From Clostridia bacterium (GTDB lineage: Bacteria; Bacillota_A; Clostridia; Christensenellales; Aristaeellaceae): a stretch of DNA of 64,000 nt. Where the stretch lies: assembly GCA_017518705.1 (NCBI GenBank), contig JAFWUC010000053.1:8883-72882 (forward strand), given 5' to 3'. Shown piece by piece: positions 26,010 to 35,650 of the stretch. A model generated the notes under the pieces. That model saw only the letters and a program-made list of their open reading frames with translations, did not search any database and had not been told where the DNA came from. A program made the translations under genes and the position numbers. Numbering within the stretch: the stretch's first letter is position 1; the number at the start of each line of letters is the position of its first letter.

Positions 26010-27590
26010 TCAGATCTCCAGCAGTTCGCTGTAGGCCTTGAGCCCGCCGTCGGTATCGCCGGCAAGCACCTTTTTGGCCAGCACCTTGCCCAGCTGCACG
26101 CCTTCCTGATCGAAGGAGTTGATGTTCCACACGAAGCCCTGGAACATCACCTTGTTCTCAAAGTGCGCCAGCAGCGCGCCCAGCGCCTCGGGAGTCAGCT
26201 TCTCGCCTATGATGATGCTGGAAGGCCTTTCCCCGCAGAAACGCTTGTTGGGGTTGTCGTCGTCCTTGCCAAGCGCGAACGCCATTATCTGCGCCGCCAC
26301 GTTGGCCAGCAGCTTCTGCTGGCTGCTGGAACCTTGGATCTCCACGTCCGTGCCCATCTGGCTGGCCTTGAAGCCCACGAACTGCAGGGGCACTATGTCC
26401 GTGCCCTGGTGCAGCAGCTGATAGAAGGAGTGCTGCCCGTTGGTGCCGGGTTCGCCGAAGATGACGGGGCCGGTGGGATATGAAACGCTTTCACCGAAGC
26501 GGTTCACGCTCTTGCCGTTGGACTCCATGTCCAGCTGCTGCAGATGCGCGGGGAAACGGCTGAGCGCCTGGGAATAAGGCAGTACGGCGGTGGCGGGATA
26601 GCCCAGCACGTTCCTCTCGTACACGCCTATCAGGGCGTCCAGCATGTCGGGATTCTCGTAAAAGTCCTTGCCTGCCGCAAGCACGTCTTCCTGATGCGCG
26701 CCTTCGAGTATCCGCTCGAACACTTCATAGCCGAAGGCCAGGGACAGGATCGCGCCGCCCACGGCGGAAGTGGAAGAGTACCTGCCGCCGATAAAGTCGT
26801 CCATAAAGAACGCGGCCAGGTAATCGGGGGACTTGGCCATGGGGCTGGTGGCGCTGGTGACCGCCAGCATGTGCCTGGAGGGCTCAAGGCCCGCCTTTTT
26901 GAGCGCGTCCCTCACGAAGCTCTCGTTGGTGAGCGTTTCGAGCGTGGTGCCGCTTTTGGAAACCACTATGAACAGCGCGGTGGACAGGTCCGTGCCGGCA
27001 AGCACCGCCGCGGCGTCGTCCGGGTCCACGTTGGAGATGAACTTCGCGTTCATACGCAGCGTGTTTTCCGTCTTCGCCCAGTTTTCAAGGGCTATATACA
27101 GCGCCCTGGGGCCCAGATCGCTGCCGCCGATGCCCACCTGGACCACGGTTTCGAAGCGCTTGCCCTGCTCGTTCACGACTTCGCCGGAATGCACTTTTTC
27201 GGAGAAGGCGCGGATCTTTTCCAGCTGCGCTACGTAGAACTCCCGCTTGTTCTCGCCGTCAGCGACGACGCCCCGGCCCAGCTGGCCGCGGGTGAGCTGG
27301 TGCAGCACACGGCGCTTTTCGCCCGTGTTCACTATCTCGCCGTTGTACAGCAGCTCGAACTTTTCCTTGAGCCGGGCTTCATTCGCCAGCGCCCTGAGCG
27401 CGCCCAGCGTGTCGTCGTTTACCCTTTTCGCGGCATAATTGTAGCTTAAGCCCGCCGCCATAGGCACGGAATACTCCCTGACCCGGGCATATCCCTTTTC
27501 GCCCTCAAGCTCGATCCTAAGCGACGGGACGGGCAGGCTCTTTAATTCGTCATAGCTGTTAAGCGCGTCTAAATTCGTCCAGTTGACCAT
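26010..27590 (-). CDS. pgi: Glucose-6-phosphate isomerase
   Basis: Interconverts glucose 6-phosphate and fructose 6-phosphate in glycolysis and gluconeogenesis. From the chosen start the product is 526 residues. It contains GGSDLGPRALYIAL and the SIS-domain phosphate-binding GGRYSSTSAVG, with a C-terminal PGI signature region. The frame stays open to 28115, but the ATG at 27588-27590 is preceded by GGAGG and by a consensus promoter, and the upstream extension reads antisense to the ThuA gene. Co-transcription with neighbours is unlikely. Confidence 0.96.
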   Translation of the reverse strand: MVNWTNLDALNSYDELKSLPVPSLRIELEGEKGYARVREYSVPMAAGLSYNYAAKRVNDDTLGALRALANEARLKEKFELLYNGEIVNTGEKRRVLHQLTRGQLGRGVVADGENKREFYVAQLEKIRAFSEKVHSGEVVNEQGKRFETVVQVGIGGSDLGPRALYIALENWAKTENTLRMNAKFISNVDPDDAAAVLAGTDLSTALFIVVSKSGTTLETLTNESFVRDALKKAGLEPSRHMLAVTSATSPMAKSPDYLAAFFMDDFIGGRYSSTSAVGGAILSLAFGYEVFERILEGAHQEDVLAAGKDFYENPDMLDALIGVYERNVLGYPATAVLPYSQALSRFPAHLQQLDMESNGKSVNRFGESVSYPTGPVIFGEPGTNGQHSFYQLLHQGTDIVPLQFVGFKASQMGTDVEIQGSSSQQKLLANVAAQIMAFALGKDDDNPNKRFCGERPSSIIIGEKLTPEALGALLAHFENKVMFQGFVWNINSFDQEGVQLGKVLAKKVLAGDTDGGLKAYSELLEI

Positions 27591-27618
27591 ACTGTTCCTC
27601 CATAAATATACTGGTTTT

Positions 27619-27647
27619 ATTATACACCCGCGAAAAAGAATCCGCAA
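27619..27647 (-). promoter_or_regulatory. pgi promoter
   Basis: TTGCGG, a 17-bp spacer and TATAAT on the minus strand, 28 bases before the pgi ATG. Confidence 0.75.
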
Positions 27648-27745
27648 GCCTTGGCGCGCAGATTGCGCCCGGACGCCTCCCGGTCCGGGCAAAATTTTCT
27701 TGCCCATCCCGCCGCTTGCGTCTATCATTTTTGCCGCGCATAGTG

Positions 27746-27751
27746 TATAAT
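27746..27751 (+). promoter_or_regulatory. Probable -10 of ThuA operon
   Basis: TATAAT in the pgi-ThuA intergenic space, 34 bases before the ThuA ATG. No good -35 lies at normal spacing (TTGCCG is only 9 bp away), so an activator may be needed. The same space holds a GC-rich hairpin at 27667-27690 (GCCCGGAC with its complement) of unknown role. Confidence 0.45.
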
Positions 27752-27785
27752 TGAAGATAATTAAAATAAGGAGTGTGCCCGCTAT

Positions 27786-28508
27786 ATGAAAAAAGCTTGG
27801 ATATTCCAGGGCGGCTGGGACGGCCATCAGCCGAAACTCACCAGCGCCAGGTTCGCCGGAATGCTGAGAGACGCCGGCTACGATGTGACCATACACGACT
27901 CCCTTGCCCCCGCGGAGGATCTGGATGCGCTCATGCAGCTTGACCTTATCGTCGCCTGCTGGACCATGGGCGAGATCTCCAATAAACAGGTCGACAACAT
28001 CTGCAAGGCAGTGGGCGCGGGCGTGGGCCTGGCCGGCTGCCACGGCGGCATGTGCGACTCCTTCCGCCAGTCCACCCAGTGGCAGTTCATGACCGGCGGG
28101 CAGTGGGTCTCCCATCCCGGCGGAGACGGCGTCAAGTACACCGTAAACATCTGCAAGGGTTCAAGCCCCATAATCCAGGGTCTGGAAGACTTCGAAGTCG
28201 CCAGCGAACACTACTACCTGCACATCGACCCCTCCATCGAAGTGCTGGCTACCACGCGCTTCCCCGTGGTGCCCTACTACCACATTTCCAACAAGCCCGT
28301 GGACATGCCCGTGGTCTGGACCAAGTTCTGGGGCAACGGCAGGGTGTTCTATACCAGCCTGGGCCATCACGACGACGTATTCGACAAGGCTCCCACCGCC
28401 AACGAGATCATGCGACGGGGCCTCATCTGGGCGGGCGAAGGCAAACAGTACGCGATAGACAACGGCCTGACCACCGAACCCTTTGAAAACACCGCGAAGA
28501 TGTATTAA
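27786..28508 (+). CDS. ThuA-domain protein
   Basis: A 240-residue ThuA-like protein of the class I glutamine amidotransferase-like fold. It opens with the strand KKAWIFQGGWDGHQP and has the GLAGCHGGMCDSF segment that replaces the amidotransferase nucleophile elbow, then VVWTKFWGNGRVFYTSLGH. ThuA was named for trehalose utilisation in Rhizobium. In most genomes the family travels with Gfo/Idh/MocA oxidoreductases and glycoside hydrolases, as here. A keto-sugar-related role is suspected in some relatives, but the reaction is not established. It is followed after 10 bases by the oxidoreductase gene. Confidence 0.85.
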   Translation: MKKAWIFQGGWDGHQPKLTSARFAGMLRDAGYDVTIHDSLAPAEDLDALMQLDLIVACWTMGEISNKQVDNICKAVGAGVGLAGCHGGMCDSFRQSTQWQFMTGGQWVSHPGGDGVKYTVNICKGSSPIIQGLEDFEVASEHYYLHIDPSIEVLATTRFPVVPYYHISNKPVDMPVVWTKFWGNGRVFYTSLGHHDDVFDKAPTANEIMRRGLIWAGEGKQYAIDNGLTTEPFENTAKMY

Positions 28509-28518
28509 GGAGGCACCC

Positions 28519-29628
28519 ATGAACACCGTAAACGTGGCGATGATAGGCGTCGGCTGCATAAGCGGCATATATCTCGAGAACCTGACCAAGACGTTCAACA
28601 GGGGCGTTAAACTTCTGGGCGTGTGCGATCTTGTGCGCGAGCGCGCCGAGAACGCCCAGGCAAAATACAACGTGCCCAAACTGTACGAGACCATGTACGA
28701 CGCGTTCAAGGACCCGGAAGTGGACCTGGTGCTCAACCTGACCCGTCCCTACGAGCACTTTGACGTGAGCCGTGCGGCGCTGGAATACGGCAAGCACGTA
28801 TACAGCGAAAAGCCCCTGGGCGCCAGCCTTGAGGAAGGCCAGGCGCTGGTAAAACTGGCCAAGGAAAAGGGCCTCATGCTGGGCGGCGCCCCGGACACCT
28901 TCATGGGCGCGGGCATCCAGACCTGCCGCCGCCTGATCGACGACGGCTGGATAGGCGACGTGGTAGGCAGCGCGGCGTTCATGATCTGCCGCGGGCACGA
29001 GTCCTGGCATCCCGACCCTGATTTCTACTACCAGTACGGCGGCGGCCCCATGTTCGACATGGGCCCCTACTACCTGACCACCATGATCAACCTGTGCGGT
29101 GGCATCTCCTCCGTCATGAGCGCCAGCAAAAAGTCCTTTGACAGGCGCGTCATCTCTTCCCAGCCCTTCTTCGGCACGCCCATTGACGTGAACGTGAACA
29201 CCTACGTGGCGGGCACCGTCAAGTACGCTTCCGGCGCCATCGGCACGCTGTTCACCACCTTCGACGTGTACTATCCCGGTCAGGCGCGCTTTGAAGTGTA
29301 CGGTTCCCGGGGCACCCTGTTCGTTCCGGATCCCAACGGTTTCAGCGGACCCGTGAAGCTGTTCAGGCCCGAGGACGGCGAAGTCAGGGTGATCCCCCTC
29401 ATGTATGACTACAGGGAAAACAGCCGCGGCCTGGGTCTGGCGGACATGGCAAAGGCGCTGACCGACGGCCGCGCTGCCCGCTGCGACTACAACCAGACCT
29501 TCCACGTGCTGGATGTCATGACAGGCTTTGAGCGCTCCAGCCAGAGCGGCAGATGGGTCAAGATGTCTACGCGTTACACCCGCCGTCCCGCCATGGTCAA
29601 GACCGAGCTCAAGGGGATACTGGACTGA
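28519..29628 (+). CDS. Gfo/Idh/MocA family oxidoreductase
   Basis: A 369-residue NAD(P)-dependent sugar or cyclitol dehydrogenase. The N-terminal Rossmann fold starts MNTVNVAMIGVGCISG. The catalytic EKP motif is in YSEKPLGASLEEG (about residue 95). A C-terminal alpha/beta domain with FDMGPYYLTTMINL closes the active site. The start at 28519 has GGAGG 7 bases upstream; the longer frame from 28483 would overlap ThuA. With ThuA it probably oxidises a carbohydrate or derivative released by the GH127 enzyme downstream. It ends in TGATG with the next gene. Confidence 0.88.
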   Translation: MNTVNVAMIGVGCISGIYLENLTKTFNRGVKLLGVCDLVRERAENAQAKYNVPKLYETMYDAFKDPEVDLVLNLTRPYEHFDVSRAALEYGKHVYSEKPLGASLEEGQALVKLAKEKGLMLGGAPDTFMGAGIQTCRRLIDDGWIGDVVGSAAFMICRGHESWHPDPDFYYQYGGGPMFDMGPYYLTTMINLCGGISSVMSASKKSFDRRVISSQPFFGTPIDVNVNTYVAGTVKYASGAIGTLFTTFDVYYPGQARFEVYGSRGTLFVPDPNGFSGPVKLFRPEDGEVRVIPLMYDYRENSRGLGLADMAKALTDGRAARCDYNQTFHVLDVMTGFERSSQSGRWVKMSTRYTRRPAMVKTELKGILD

Positions 29629-30278
29629 TGGCCAAGCGCAAAAAAGTCTACGTCACGCCCGTGTCCGTGACCCTGCTGGTCCTTTTGCTGGCAGGCGTGT
29701 TCGCTTTAGGCTTTTTCGTGGGCAAAAGTACGGCAGGCGGGCACAGGGTGGACAGGAGCCTGCTTCTGGTCAACGAGTCGCATCCCCTAAGCCGCGACTA
29801 CGTGCCGGAAAACCTGGTGAATCTGTACGAAAAACGGCACTCCTTCCGCCTGTCCAGAAGCGACATATTCCTGACATACGACGCTTATCTCGCCGCCCAG
29901 CAGATGTTCGCCGCCGCCGAGAGCGAGAACATGAACGGGTATACCATCACCAGCGGATATCGCTCCTATGACAGGCAGGCGGAAGTCTACGCCGAGAGCA
30001 AGCCCGGATACGCCCAGAAGCCCGGCTGCAGCGAGCATCAGACGGGGCTGTGCTTCGACGTGACGGTCGAGAACGTAGGCGGTTTCGAGACCACGCCCCA
30101 GTACGACTGGCTGCGCCTGAACGCCCACAAATACGGCTTCATACAGCGCTATCCCGCGAATAAAAGCGGCGTCACGGGCATAAGCTACGAGCCCTGGCAC
30201 TACCGCTACGTGGGCGTGGACGCCGCCACATACATCACCGTCCATGACCTGACCCTGGAAGAATACTTAGGCAAATAA
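29628..30278 (+). CDS. VanY/DacB-type D-Ala-D-Ala carboxypeptidase
   Basis: A 216-residue membrane-anchored zinc peptidase of family M15B. One N-terminal helix (about residues 10-32) places the catalytic domain outside. The zinc motifs are the SEHQTGLCFD block (SxHxxGxxxD) and EPWHYRYVG near the C-terminus. Such enzymes trim the terminal D-alanine of peptidoglycan stem peptides. It is translationally coupled to the preceding oxidoreductase and followed by GH127. A cell-wall enzyme inside a sugar operon is odd and may reflect a shared promoter only. Confidence 0.87.
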   Translation: MAKRKKVYVTPVSVTLLVLLLAGVFALGFFVGKSTAGGHRVDRSLLLVNESHPLSRDYVPENLVNLYEKRHSFRLSRSDIFLTYDAYLAAQQMFAAAESENMNGYTITSGYRSYDRQAEVYAESKPGYAQKPGCSEHQTGLCFDVTVENVGGFETTPQYDWLRLNAHKYGFIQRYPANKSGVTGISYEPWHYRYVGVDAATYITVHDLTLEEYLGK

Positions 30279-30293
30279 CTTCTGGAGGACGCT

Positions 30294-32219
30294 ATGGATT
30301 ACGTTGCTTCCCGAGACATACGTTTGGCTCCCTCACCCGTGTGCTCCCTTGTGCGCAAGGCGGAGGACAGCATGCTTCCCTACCAGTGGGAAGCGCTGAA
30401 CGACCGGCTGAGCGAAGGCCCCAAGAGCTATTCCGTGCGCAACCTGCGCGCAGCCGCGGGGGAGATCGAATTTCCCCACGCCGGCGCGGTGTTCCAGGAC
30501 AGCGACCTGTTCAAGTGGATAGAGGCCGCTTCTTACGCCCTCGGGCGCAAAAGGGACGCGGCGCTTGAGGAAAAGATCGACTGGCTGGTCTCCCTCATGC
30601 AGAAAGCGCAGCGCCCCGACGGCTACCTGAATACCTATTACATCCTGACTGACATAAACAAGCGCTTCACGAATCTCAGGGACCACCATGAGCTCTACTG
30701 CCTGGGGCACCTTATCGAGGCTGCCGTGGCGTATTTCGAAGCGACCGGAAAGCGCGAAATACTGGACGTCACGCTCAGATACGTGGAGCTGGTGAACGCC
30801 ACCTTCGGTTTTGAGGAAGGCAAAAAGCACGGCTATCCCGGCCACGAGGAGATAGAGCTGGCGCTGGTAAAACTGTACCGGCTCACCAAAGACCCCATGC
30901 ATCTTGCTTTGGCCAGATACTTCATCTCCGCCCGCGGCACCAACGATTATTTTGACGACGAGGCCGCACTGCGCGGCGACAAGCCCGGCTGGGCCTGGAG
31001 CGTGTATTCCCACCGCAACCGCTACTATCAGGCGGACGAGCCCGTGACCGAGATGACCATGGCAAAGGGCCACTCGGTAAGGCAGCTGTACCTGCTGACC
31101 GGAATGGCGGAACTGGCGTACGAGACGGGCGACGAAAAGCTCATGTCAGCGTGCGACACCATGTGGAAGGACATAACCCGCCGGCAGATGTACATTACCG
31201 GCGCCGTGGGCCAGTCCTCCTTCGGCGAAGCGTTCACGCTGGATTACGACCTGCCCAGCGACATAGTGTACGGTGAGACCTGCGCCGCCATAAGCCTGTA
31301 CTTCTTCGCCGCCACCATGCTCAAAAGCCATCCGCTGGGTGAATACGGCGACATAATGGACACTCTGCTGTACAACGGCACGCTGAGCGGCATAAACGAG
31401 GACGGCACCCGGTATTTCTATGTCAATCCCCTGGAGTGCATACCGAAACGCAGCAAATACAGCCAGAGCGTGTTCCATGTGCGCACGCAGAGGCAGCCCT
31501 GGTACGGCTGCGCCTGCTGCCCGCCCAACATCGCGCGGATGCTCACCAACCTGGACGAAAGGCTGCTTTTAAAGGACAAAAACACCCTTTACGTCAACCT
31601 GTTCGCGTCTCTCGACGCCGAAACGCAGCTTGAGGGCGGCAGCGTGTCGATCACCGAAACGACCGACTATCCCAACAGCGGCAGCATCGTTTTCCGCGTG
31701 AACAGGGCCTTCCCCGGCTTTACTCTGGCGTTGCGCCTGCCCGGCTGGGTACAGACCTATTCCCTTAAGATCAACGGGCAGAACCCGCCCTGCGTTATGG
31801 ACGAAGGCTATATCCGTATTTCGGGCCTCAGCGACGGGGACGAGATCTCCTATGTGCTGGACATGCCCGCCCGGCTCGTGGAGGCGCACCCCCTCTCCCA
31901 CGCCACCGTGGGCAAGGCTGCCCTCATGCGCGGGCCCGTGGTGTACTGTCTTGAGGAGATCGACAACGGCGGCGAGCTGTGGAACGTGCTTATTTCTCCC
32001 AATGCCACGTTCACCCTCACGCCTGACGCCCGTTTCGGCACGGTCATTTCCGCGCCCGTGCTAAAACAGGAAACGGACGGCTGGGACGAGTACGAGCTGT
32101 ACGCGCCCCTGCGGGAAAACAAATACCGGCAGTTTACCGCCCGCTTCATCCCCTACCGCCTGTGGAACAACCGGGGCGAGGGCGAGATGCGTGTGTGGCT
32201 GAGGCTCAAACAGGGCTGA
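30294..32219 (+). CDS. GH127 beta-L-arabinofuranosidase family protein
   Basis: A 641-residue GH127 (formerly DUF1680) enzyme. The zinc-thiolate catalytic site of characterised members is present: YGETCA provides Glu and Cys, and GCACCPPNIAR provides the adjacent Cys pair, one of which is the nucleophile. The (alpha/alpha)6 barrel is followed by beta-sandwich domains from about residue 420. There is no signal peptide, so the enzyme acts on imported oligosaccharides, releasing L-arabinose from beta-L-arabinofuranosides or a related sugar. A GGAGG site precedes the ATG, 16 bases after the peptidase gene. Substrate specificity in GH127 is wider than arabinose and is not proven here. Confidence 0.9.
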   Translation: MDYVASRDIRLAPSPVCSLVRKAEDSMLPYQWEALNDRLSEGPKSYSVRNLRAAAGEIEFPHAGAVFQDSDLFKWIEAASYALGRKRDAALEEKIDWLVSLMQKAQRPDGYLNTYYILTDINKRFTNLRDHHELYCLGHLIEAAVAYFEATGKREILDVTLRYVELVNATFGFEEGKKHGYPGHEEIELALVKLYRLTKDPMHLALARYFISARGTNDYFDDEAALRGDKPGWAWSVYSHRNRYYQADEPVTEMTMAKGHSVRQLYLLTGMAELAYETGDEKLMSACDTMWKDITRRQMYITGAVGQSSFGEAFTLDYDLPSDIVYGETCAAISLYFFAATMLKSHPLGEYGDIMDTLLYNGTLSGINEDGTRYFYVNPLECIPKRSKYSQSVFHVRTQRQPWYGCACCPPNIARMLTNLDERLLLKDKNTLYVNLFASLDAETQLEGGSVSITETTDYPNSGSIVFRVNRAFPGFTLALRLPGWVQTYSLKINGQNPPCVMDEGYIRISGLSDGDEISYVLDMPARLVEAHPLSHATVGKAALMRGPVVYCLEEIDNGGELWNVLISPNATFTLTPDARFGTVISAPVLKQETDGWDEYELYAPLRENKYRQFTARFIPYRLWNNRGEGEMRVWLRLKQG

Positions 32220-32248
32220 ATAAATCGACCGAACAGAGGATAACATGC

Positions 32249-34330
32249 ATGTCTTTTACTGATACTTTCGGCATACAGGTATTCAGCGACCGGGTGATGC
32301 GGGAAAGGCTGTCCGCCCAGGCGTATGACAGCTATAAGCAGCTTTCGCAGGAAGGCGGCGCCCTCACCCGTGACGTGGCGGACGAGATCGCCTGCGCCAT
32401 GAAGGACTGGGCGATCGAAAACGGCGCCACCCACTTCACCCACTGGTTCCAGCCCATGACGGGCATGACCGCCGAAAAGCACGAGGCGTTCATCCGCCCC
32501 GAAGGGGACGGCGCGCTGGCGGTGTTCAGCGGCAAGGAACTGATAAAGGGCGAAAGTGACGCTTCCAGTTTCCCAAGCGGCGGCTTAAGGGCCACCTTCG
32601 AAGCCCGCGGCTATACCGCCTGGGATCCGACTTCCTATGCCTTCATAAAAGACAAGACGCTGTGCGTGCCCACGGCGTTCTGCTCCTATACCGGCGAAGC
32701 GCTGGACAAAAAGACGCCGCTAATGCGCTCCATGAGGCTGCTGAACGCTTCCGCGCTCAAGCTGCTTTCACGCCTGGGCATAAACGCCGGGCGCGTGAGC
32801 GCGATGGTCGGCGCCGAGCAGGAATACTTCCTGATAGACAAAAAGCTGTACCGTTTGAGGCCCGACCTGATCTATACCGGCAGGACGCTCCTCGGGCGGC
32901 GTCCCAGCAAGGGTCAGGAGCTGGACGACCACTTTTTCGGCGCGCTCAAGCCCCGCGTCAGCGCGTTCATGTGGGAACTGGACGAGGAGCTGTGGAAACT
33001 CGGCATCCCTGCCAAGACCTGCCACAACGAAGCCGCTCCCGCCCAGCATGAGCTTGCCTGCGTGTACGAGAGCGTGAACGTGGCCACCGACCACAACCAG
33101 CTCACGATGGAAATCATGAAGCGGGTCGCATCCCGCCACGAACTGGTGTGCCTGCTGCACGAAAAGCCCTTCAAAGGCGTAAACGGCTCCGGTAAGCACA
33201 ACAACTGGTCGCTGCAGACGGACGACGGGACGAACCTGCTGGAACCCGGCGACAAGCCCTGGGAAAACCCGGTGTTCCTGCTGATGCTGTCCGCAATGAT
33301 ACGCGGCGTGGACAGGTACGCAGAACTGCTCCGGGTCAGCGTGGCCAGCGCGGGCAACGACCTGCGCCTGGGCGGAGACGAAGCTCCCCCTGCCATAATC
33401 AGCATGTATCTGGGCGACGATTTGTGCCGCATGCTCAAAGACGTGGCCGAGGGGCAGCAGCCCGGACGCGCGGACCGCGAATACATCACCGGCGGAGTCG
33501 ACACCCTGTCCCCTGTGATGAAAGACACTTCCGACCGTAACCGCACGTCTCCCGTGGCGTTCACCGGCAACAAATTCGAGTTCCGCGCCGTGGGTTCCTC
33601 TTTCTCCGTAGCCGACATAAACGTCATAATCAACACCGCCGTCGCGGACAGTCTGGAGCACTTCGCGCAGATCCTGGACGACTGCGGCGACACCGCACTC
33701 GGCGTAAGGGAGATCGTCCGTCAAACGCTCTCCAAGCACGGAAAGATACTGTTCAACGGCAACAACTATTCCCTCGACTGGGCGAAAGAGGCCGAAAAGC
33801 GCGGCCTGCCACGGCTCGATACCGCCGTAGACGCCATGAAGCGCTACTGCGTGCCCGAGAACATGGTCCTGCTCACCCGTCACGGCGTGCTGTCCCAGAC
33901 GGAAATGTACTCCCGCCGGGAGATAATGCTGGAAAACTATTCCAAGATAGTGGCCATAGAAGCGCACACGCTGACCGACATGCTGCGCAAGGGCGTGCTG
34001 CCTGCCGCCCAGGAGTACACGCTGCGCCTCGCGGACGGCATACTCAAAAAGCAGCAGGCGGGGGTCGAGCCTAGGAGCGAGAGCCTCACCCTGTCCACGC
34101 TGAACGGTCTGTGCAACCAGCTCTTCGACGCCTGCGCCGCGCTGGATATGGCGCTGGACGAGGCGGAAGACAAACCGAGCGAGATGGAAAAGGCAGAATG
34201 CTACTGCGCAAAGGTGCTCCCTCTTATGAAACTCGCGCGCGGTCACTCTGACGAAGCTGAGGCGCTGTGTCCCGCGGATGTGTGGCCGTATCCCGATTAT
34301 GGCAGTCTGTTGAGCGCCACGTCGGTATAA
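32249..34330 (+). CDS. glnN: Type III glutamine synthetase
   Basis: Glutamine synthetase of the GSIII class, making glutamine from glutamate, ammonia and ATP in the cytoplasm. The 693-residue product is far longer than GSI (about 470) and fits GSIII. It carries NEAAPAQHELA, KGVNGSGKHNNWS and the C-terminal NRTSPVAFTGNKFEFRAVGSS. The ATG at 32249 is used because AGAGGA lies 8 bases upstream; the longer frame overlaps GH127. A GSIII is typical of Bacteroides, cyanobacteria and some clostridia. The stop codon lies within an ARG-box-like sequence that precedes argG. Confidence 0.95.
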   Translation: MSFTDTFGIQVFSDRVMRERLSAQAYDSYKQLSQEGGALTRDVADEIACAMKDWAIENGATHFTHWFQPMTGMTAEKHEAFIRPEGDGALAVFSGKELIKGESDASSFPSGGLRATFEARGYTAWDPTSYAFIKDKTLCVPTAFCSYTGEALDKKTPLMRSMRLLNASALKLLSRLGINAGRVSAMVGAEQEYFLIDKKLYRLRPDLIYTGRTLLGRRPSKGQELDDHFFGALKPRVSAFMWELDEELWKLGIPAKTCHNEAAPAQHELACVYESVNVATDHNQLTMEIMKRVASRHELVCLLHEKPFKGVNGSGKHNNWSLQTDDGTNLLEPGDKPWENPVFLLMLSAMIRGVDRYAELLRVSVASAGNDLRLGGDEAPPAIISMYLGDDLCRMLKDVAEGQQPGRADREYITGGVDTLSPVMKDTSDRNRTSPVAFTGNKFEFRAVGSSFSVADINVIINTAVADSLEHFAQILDDCGDTALGVREIVRQTLSKHGKILFNGNNYSLDWAKEAEKRGLPRLDTAVDAMKRYCVPENMVLLTRHGVLSQTEMYSRREIMLENYSKIVAIEAHTLTDMLRKGVLPAAQEYTLRLADGILKKQQAGVEPRSESLTLSTLNGLCNQLFDACAALDMALDEAEDKPSEMEKAECYCAKVLPLMKLARGHSDEAEALCPADVWPYPDYGSLLSATSV

Positions 34331-34395
34331 TTATACAATTATACAGATTCTTTACTTGACAAATGCTGTATAATGTCTCATAATTATACAGCATT
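34324..34395 (+). promoter_or_regulatory. ARG-box-like operators around argGH promoter
   Basis: A 14-mer at 34324-34337 matches 13 of 14 positions of TGNATWWWWATNCA and contains the perfect palindrome GTATAATTATAC. A second at 34377-34390 matches 12 of 14 and overlaps the -10. A 13-bp perfect inverted repeat (34362-34374 with 34383-34395) surrounds the -10 region. ArgR is encoded at 15025-15483. Regulation by ArgR is inferred; argG and argH are established ArgR targets elsewhere. Confidence 0.68.
34356..34384 (+). promoter_or_regulatory. argGH promoter
   Basis: Perfect TTGACA (34356-34361), a 17-bp spacer and CATAAT (34379-34384). The TATAAT at 34369 is too close to this -35 (7 bp) to be its partner. 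Confidence 0.72.
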
Positions 34396-34416
34396 ATTCA
34401 TTTTCGGAGGCTATAT

Positions 34417-35640
34417 ATGAAAAAGTATAATAAAATCGTGCTGGCTTACAGCGGCGGCCTGGATACGTCCGTTATAATCCCTTGGCTCAAAGAGAACTAT
34501 GACGATCCCGAGATCATCGCCGTGTCGGGCGACGTCGGCCAGGGCACCGAGCTGGACGGTCTCAACGAAAAGGCTCTCAAGACCGGAGCCAGCAAGCTTT
34601 ATATAGAAGACCTCAAACAGGAATTTGTGGACGAATACATCTTCCCCACCCTGAAAGCGGGCGCGAAATACGAAGGCGAATATCTGCTGGGCACCTCCTT
34701 CGCCCGTCCCATAATCGCCAAGCGCATAGTTGAGATCGCGCTCAAGGAAGGCGCGGACGCCATCTGCCACGGCTGCACCGGCAAGGGCAACGACCAGGTG
34801 CGTTTCGAGCTGGCCATAAAGGCCTTCGCTCCCGACATGCCGGTGATCGCCCCCTGGAGAGAGTGGAAGATCAAGAGCCGCGAAGAGGAGATCGATTACG
34901 CCGAAAGCCACAATATCCCCCTGAAGATCAGCCGCGAGACCAACTATTCCAAGGACAAGAATCTGTGGCACCTGTCCCACGAGGGACTGGATCTGGAGGA
35001 TCCCGCCAACGAACCCAAGATAAACCAGCCCGGCTTCCTGGAGATGGGCGTGTCTCCCGAAATGGCGCCTGACAAAGCCGAGTATGTGACCGTCTCCTTC
35101 GAGCAGGGCGTGCCCGTAAAGGTCAACGGTGAGAAACTTGACAGCGTGCAGCTTATAGAAAAACTGAACGAACTGGGCGGAAAGCACGGCATAGGCATAA
35201 TCGACCTGGTGGAAAACCGCCTGGTCGGCATGAAGAGCCGCGGCGTGTACGAAACTCCCGGCGGCACCATACTCTACAAGGCCCACGAACTGCTGGAGAC
35301 CCTTTGCCTCGACCGCGAGACCATGCATTTCAAGGCCGTCGCCGCGCAGAAGTTCAGCGAACTGGTATATTTCGGCCAGTGGTACACTCCCCTGCGCCAG
35401 GCGCTGAGCGCTTTCGTGGACGAGACCCAGAAAAACGTTACGGGCGACGTGAAACTCAAGCTGTATAAGGGCAACATCATCCCCGCGGGCATGACCAGTC
35501 CCTACAGCCTGTACGACGCGGAGATCGCCACCTTTGACGAGGACGACGTGTACGACCAGAAGGACGCGAAGGGCTTCATAACCCTGTTCGGGCTGCCCAT
35601 CAAAGTCCAGGCAAAACTCAACGCGAAACTGAACAAATAA
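34417..35640 (+). CDS. argG: Argininosuccinate synthase
   Basis: Condenses citrulline and aspartate with ATP in the penultimate step of arginine synthesis. The 407 residues open with the PP-loop [15 protein letters not shown] (about 9-23) and contain [13 protein letters not shown], the standard ArgG signature. A GGAGG site precedes the ATG by 7 bases. It is followed after 10 bases by argH, an operon common in bacteria. The promoter carries ARG-box-like sites. Confidence 0.98.
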   Translation: MKKYNKIVLAYSGGLDTSVIIPWLKENYDDPEIIAVSGDVGQGTELDGLNEKALKTGASKLYIEDLKQEFVDEYIFPTLKAGAKYEGEYLLGTSFARPIIAKRIVEIALKEGADAICHGCTGKGNDQVRFELAIKAFAPDMPVIAPWREWKIKSREEEIDYAESHNIPLKISRETNYSKDKNLWHLSHEGLDLEDPANEPKINQPGFLEMGVSPEMAPDKAEYVTVSFEQGVPVKVNGEKLDSVQLIEKLNELGGKHGIGIIDLVENRLVGMKSRGVYETPGGTILYKAHELLETLCLDRETMHFKAVAAQKFSELVYFGQWYTPLRQALSAFVDETQKNVTGDVKLKLYKGNIIPAGMTSPYSLYDAEIATFDEDDVYDQKDAKGFITLFGLPIKVQAKLNAKLNK

Positions 35641-35650
35641 GGATCATCTA

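Noticed and set aside
27591..28115. N-terminal extension of pgi by 175 codons
   Set aside because: It has no family similarity, covers the pgi promoter and runs antisense to the ThuA gene.
32768..34246. 492-codon minus-strand frame
   Set aside because: Antisense to glnN, whose protein is unmistakable; no domain seen in the shadow.
34369..34374. TATAAT as -10 of argGH
   Set aside because: Only 7 bp separate it from TTGACA; CATAAT at 34379 gives the correct 17-bp spacer.
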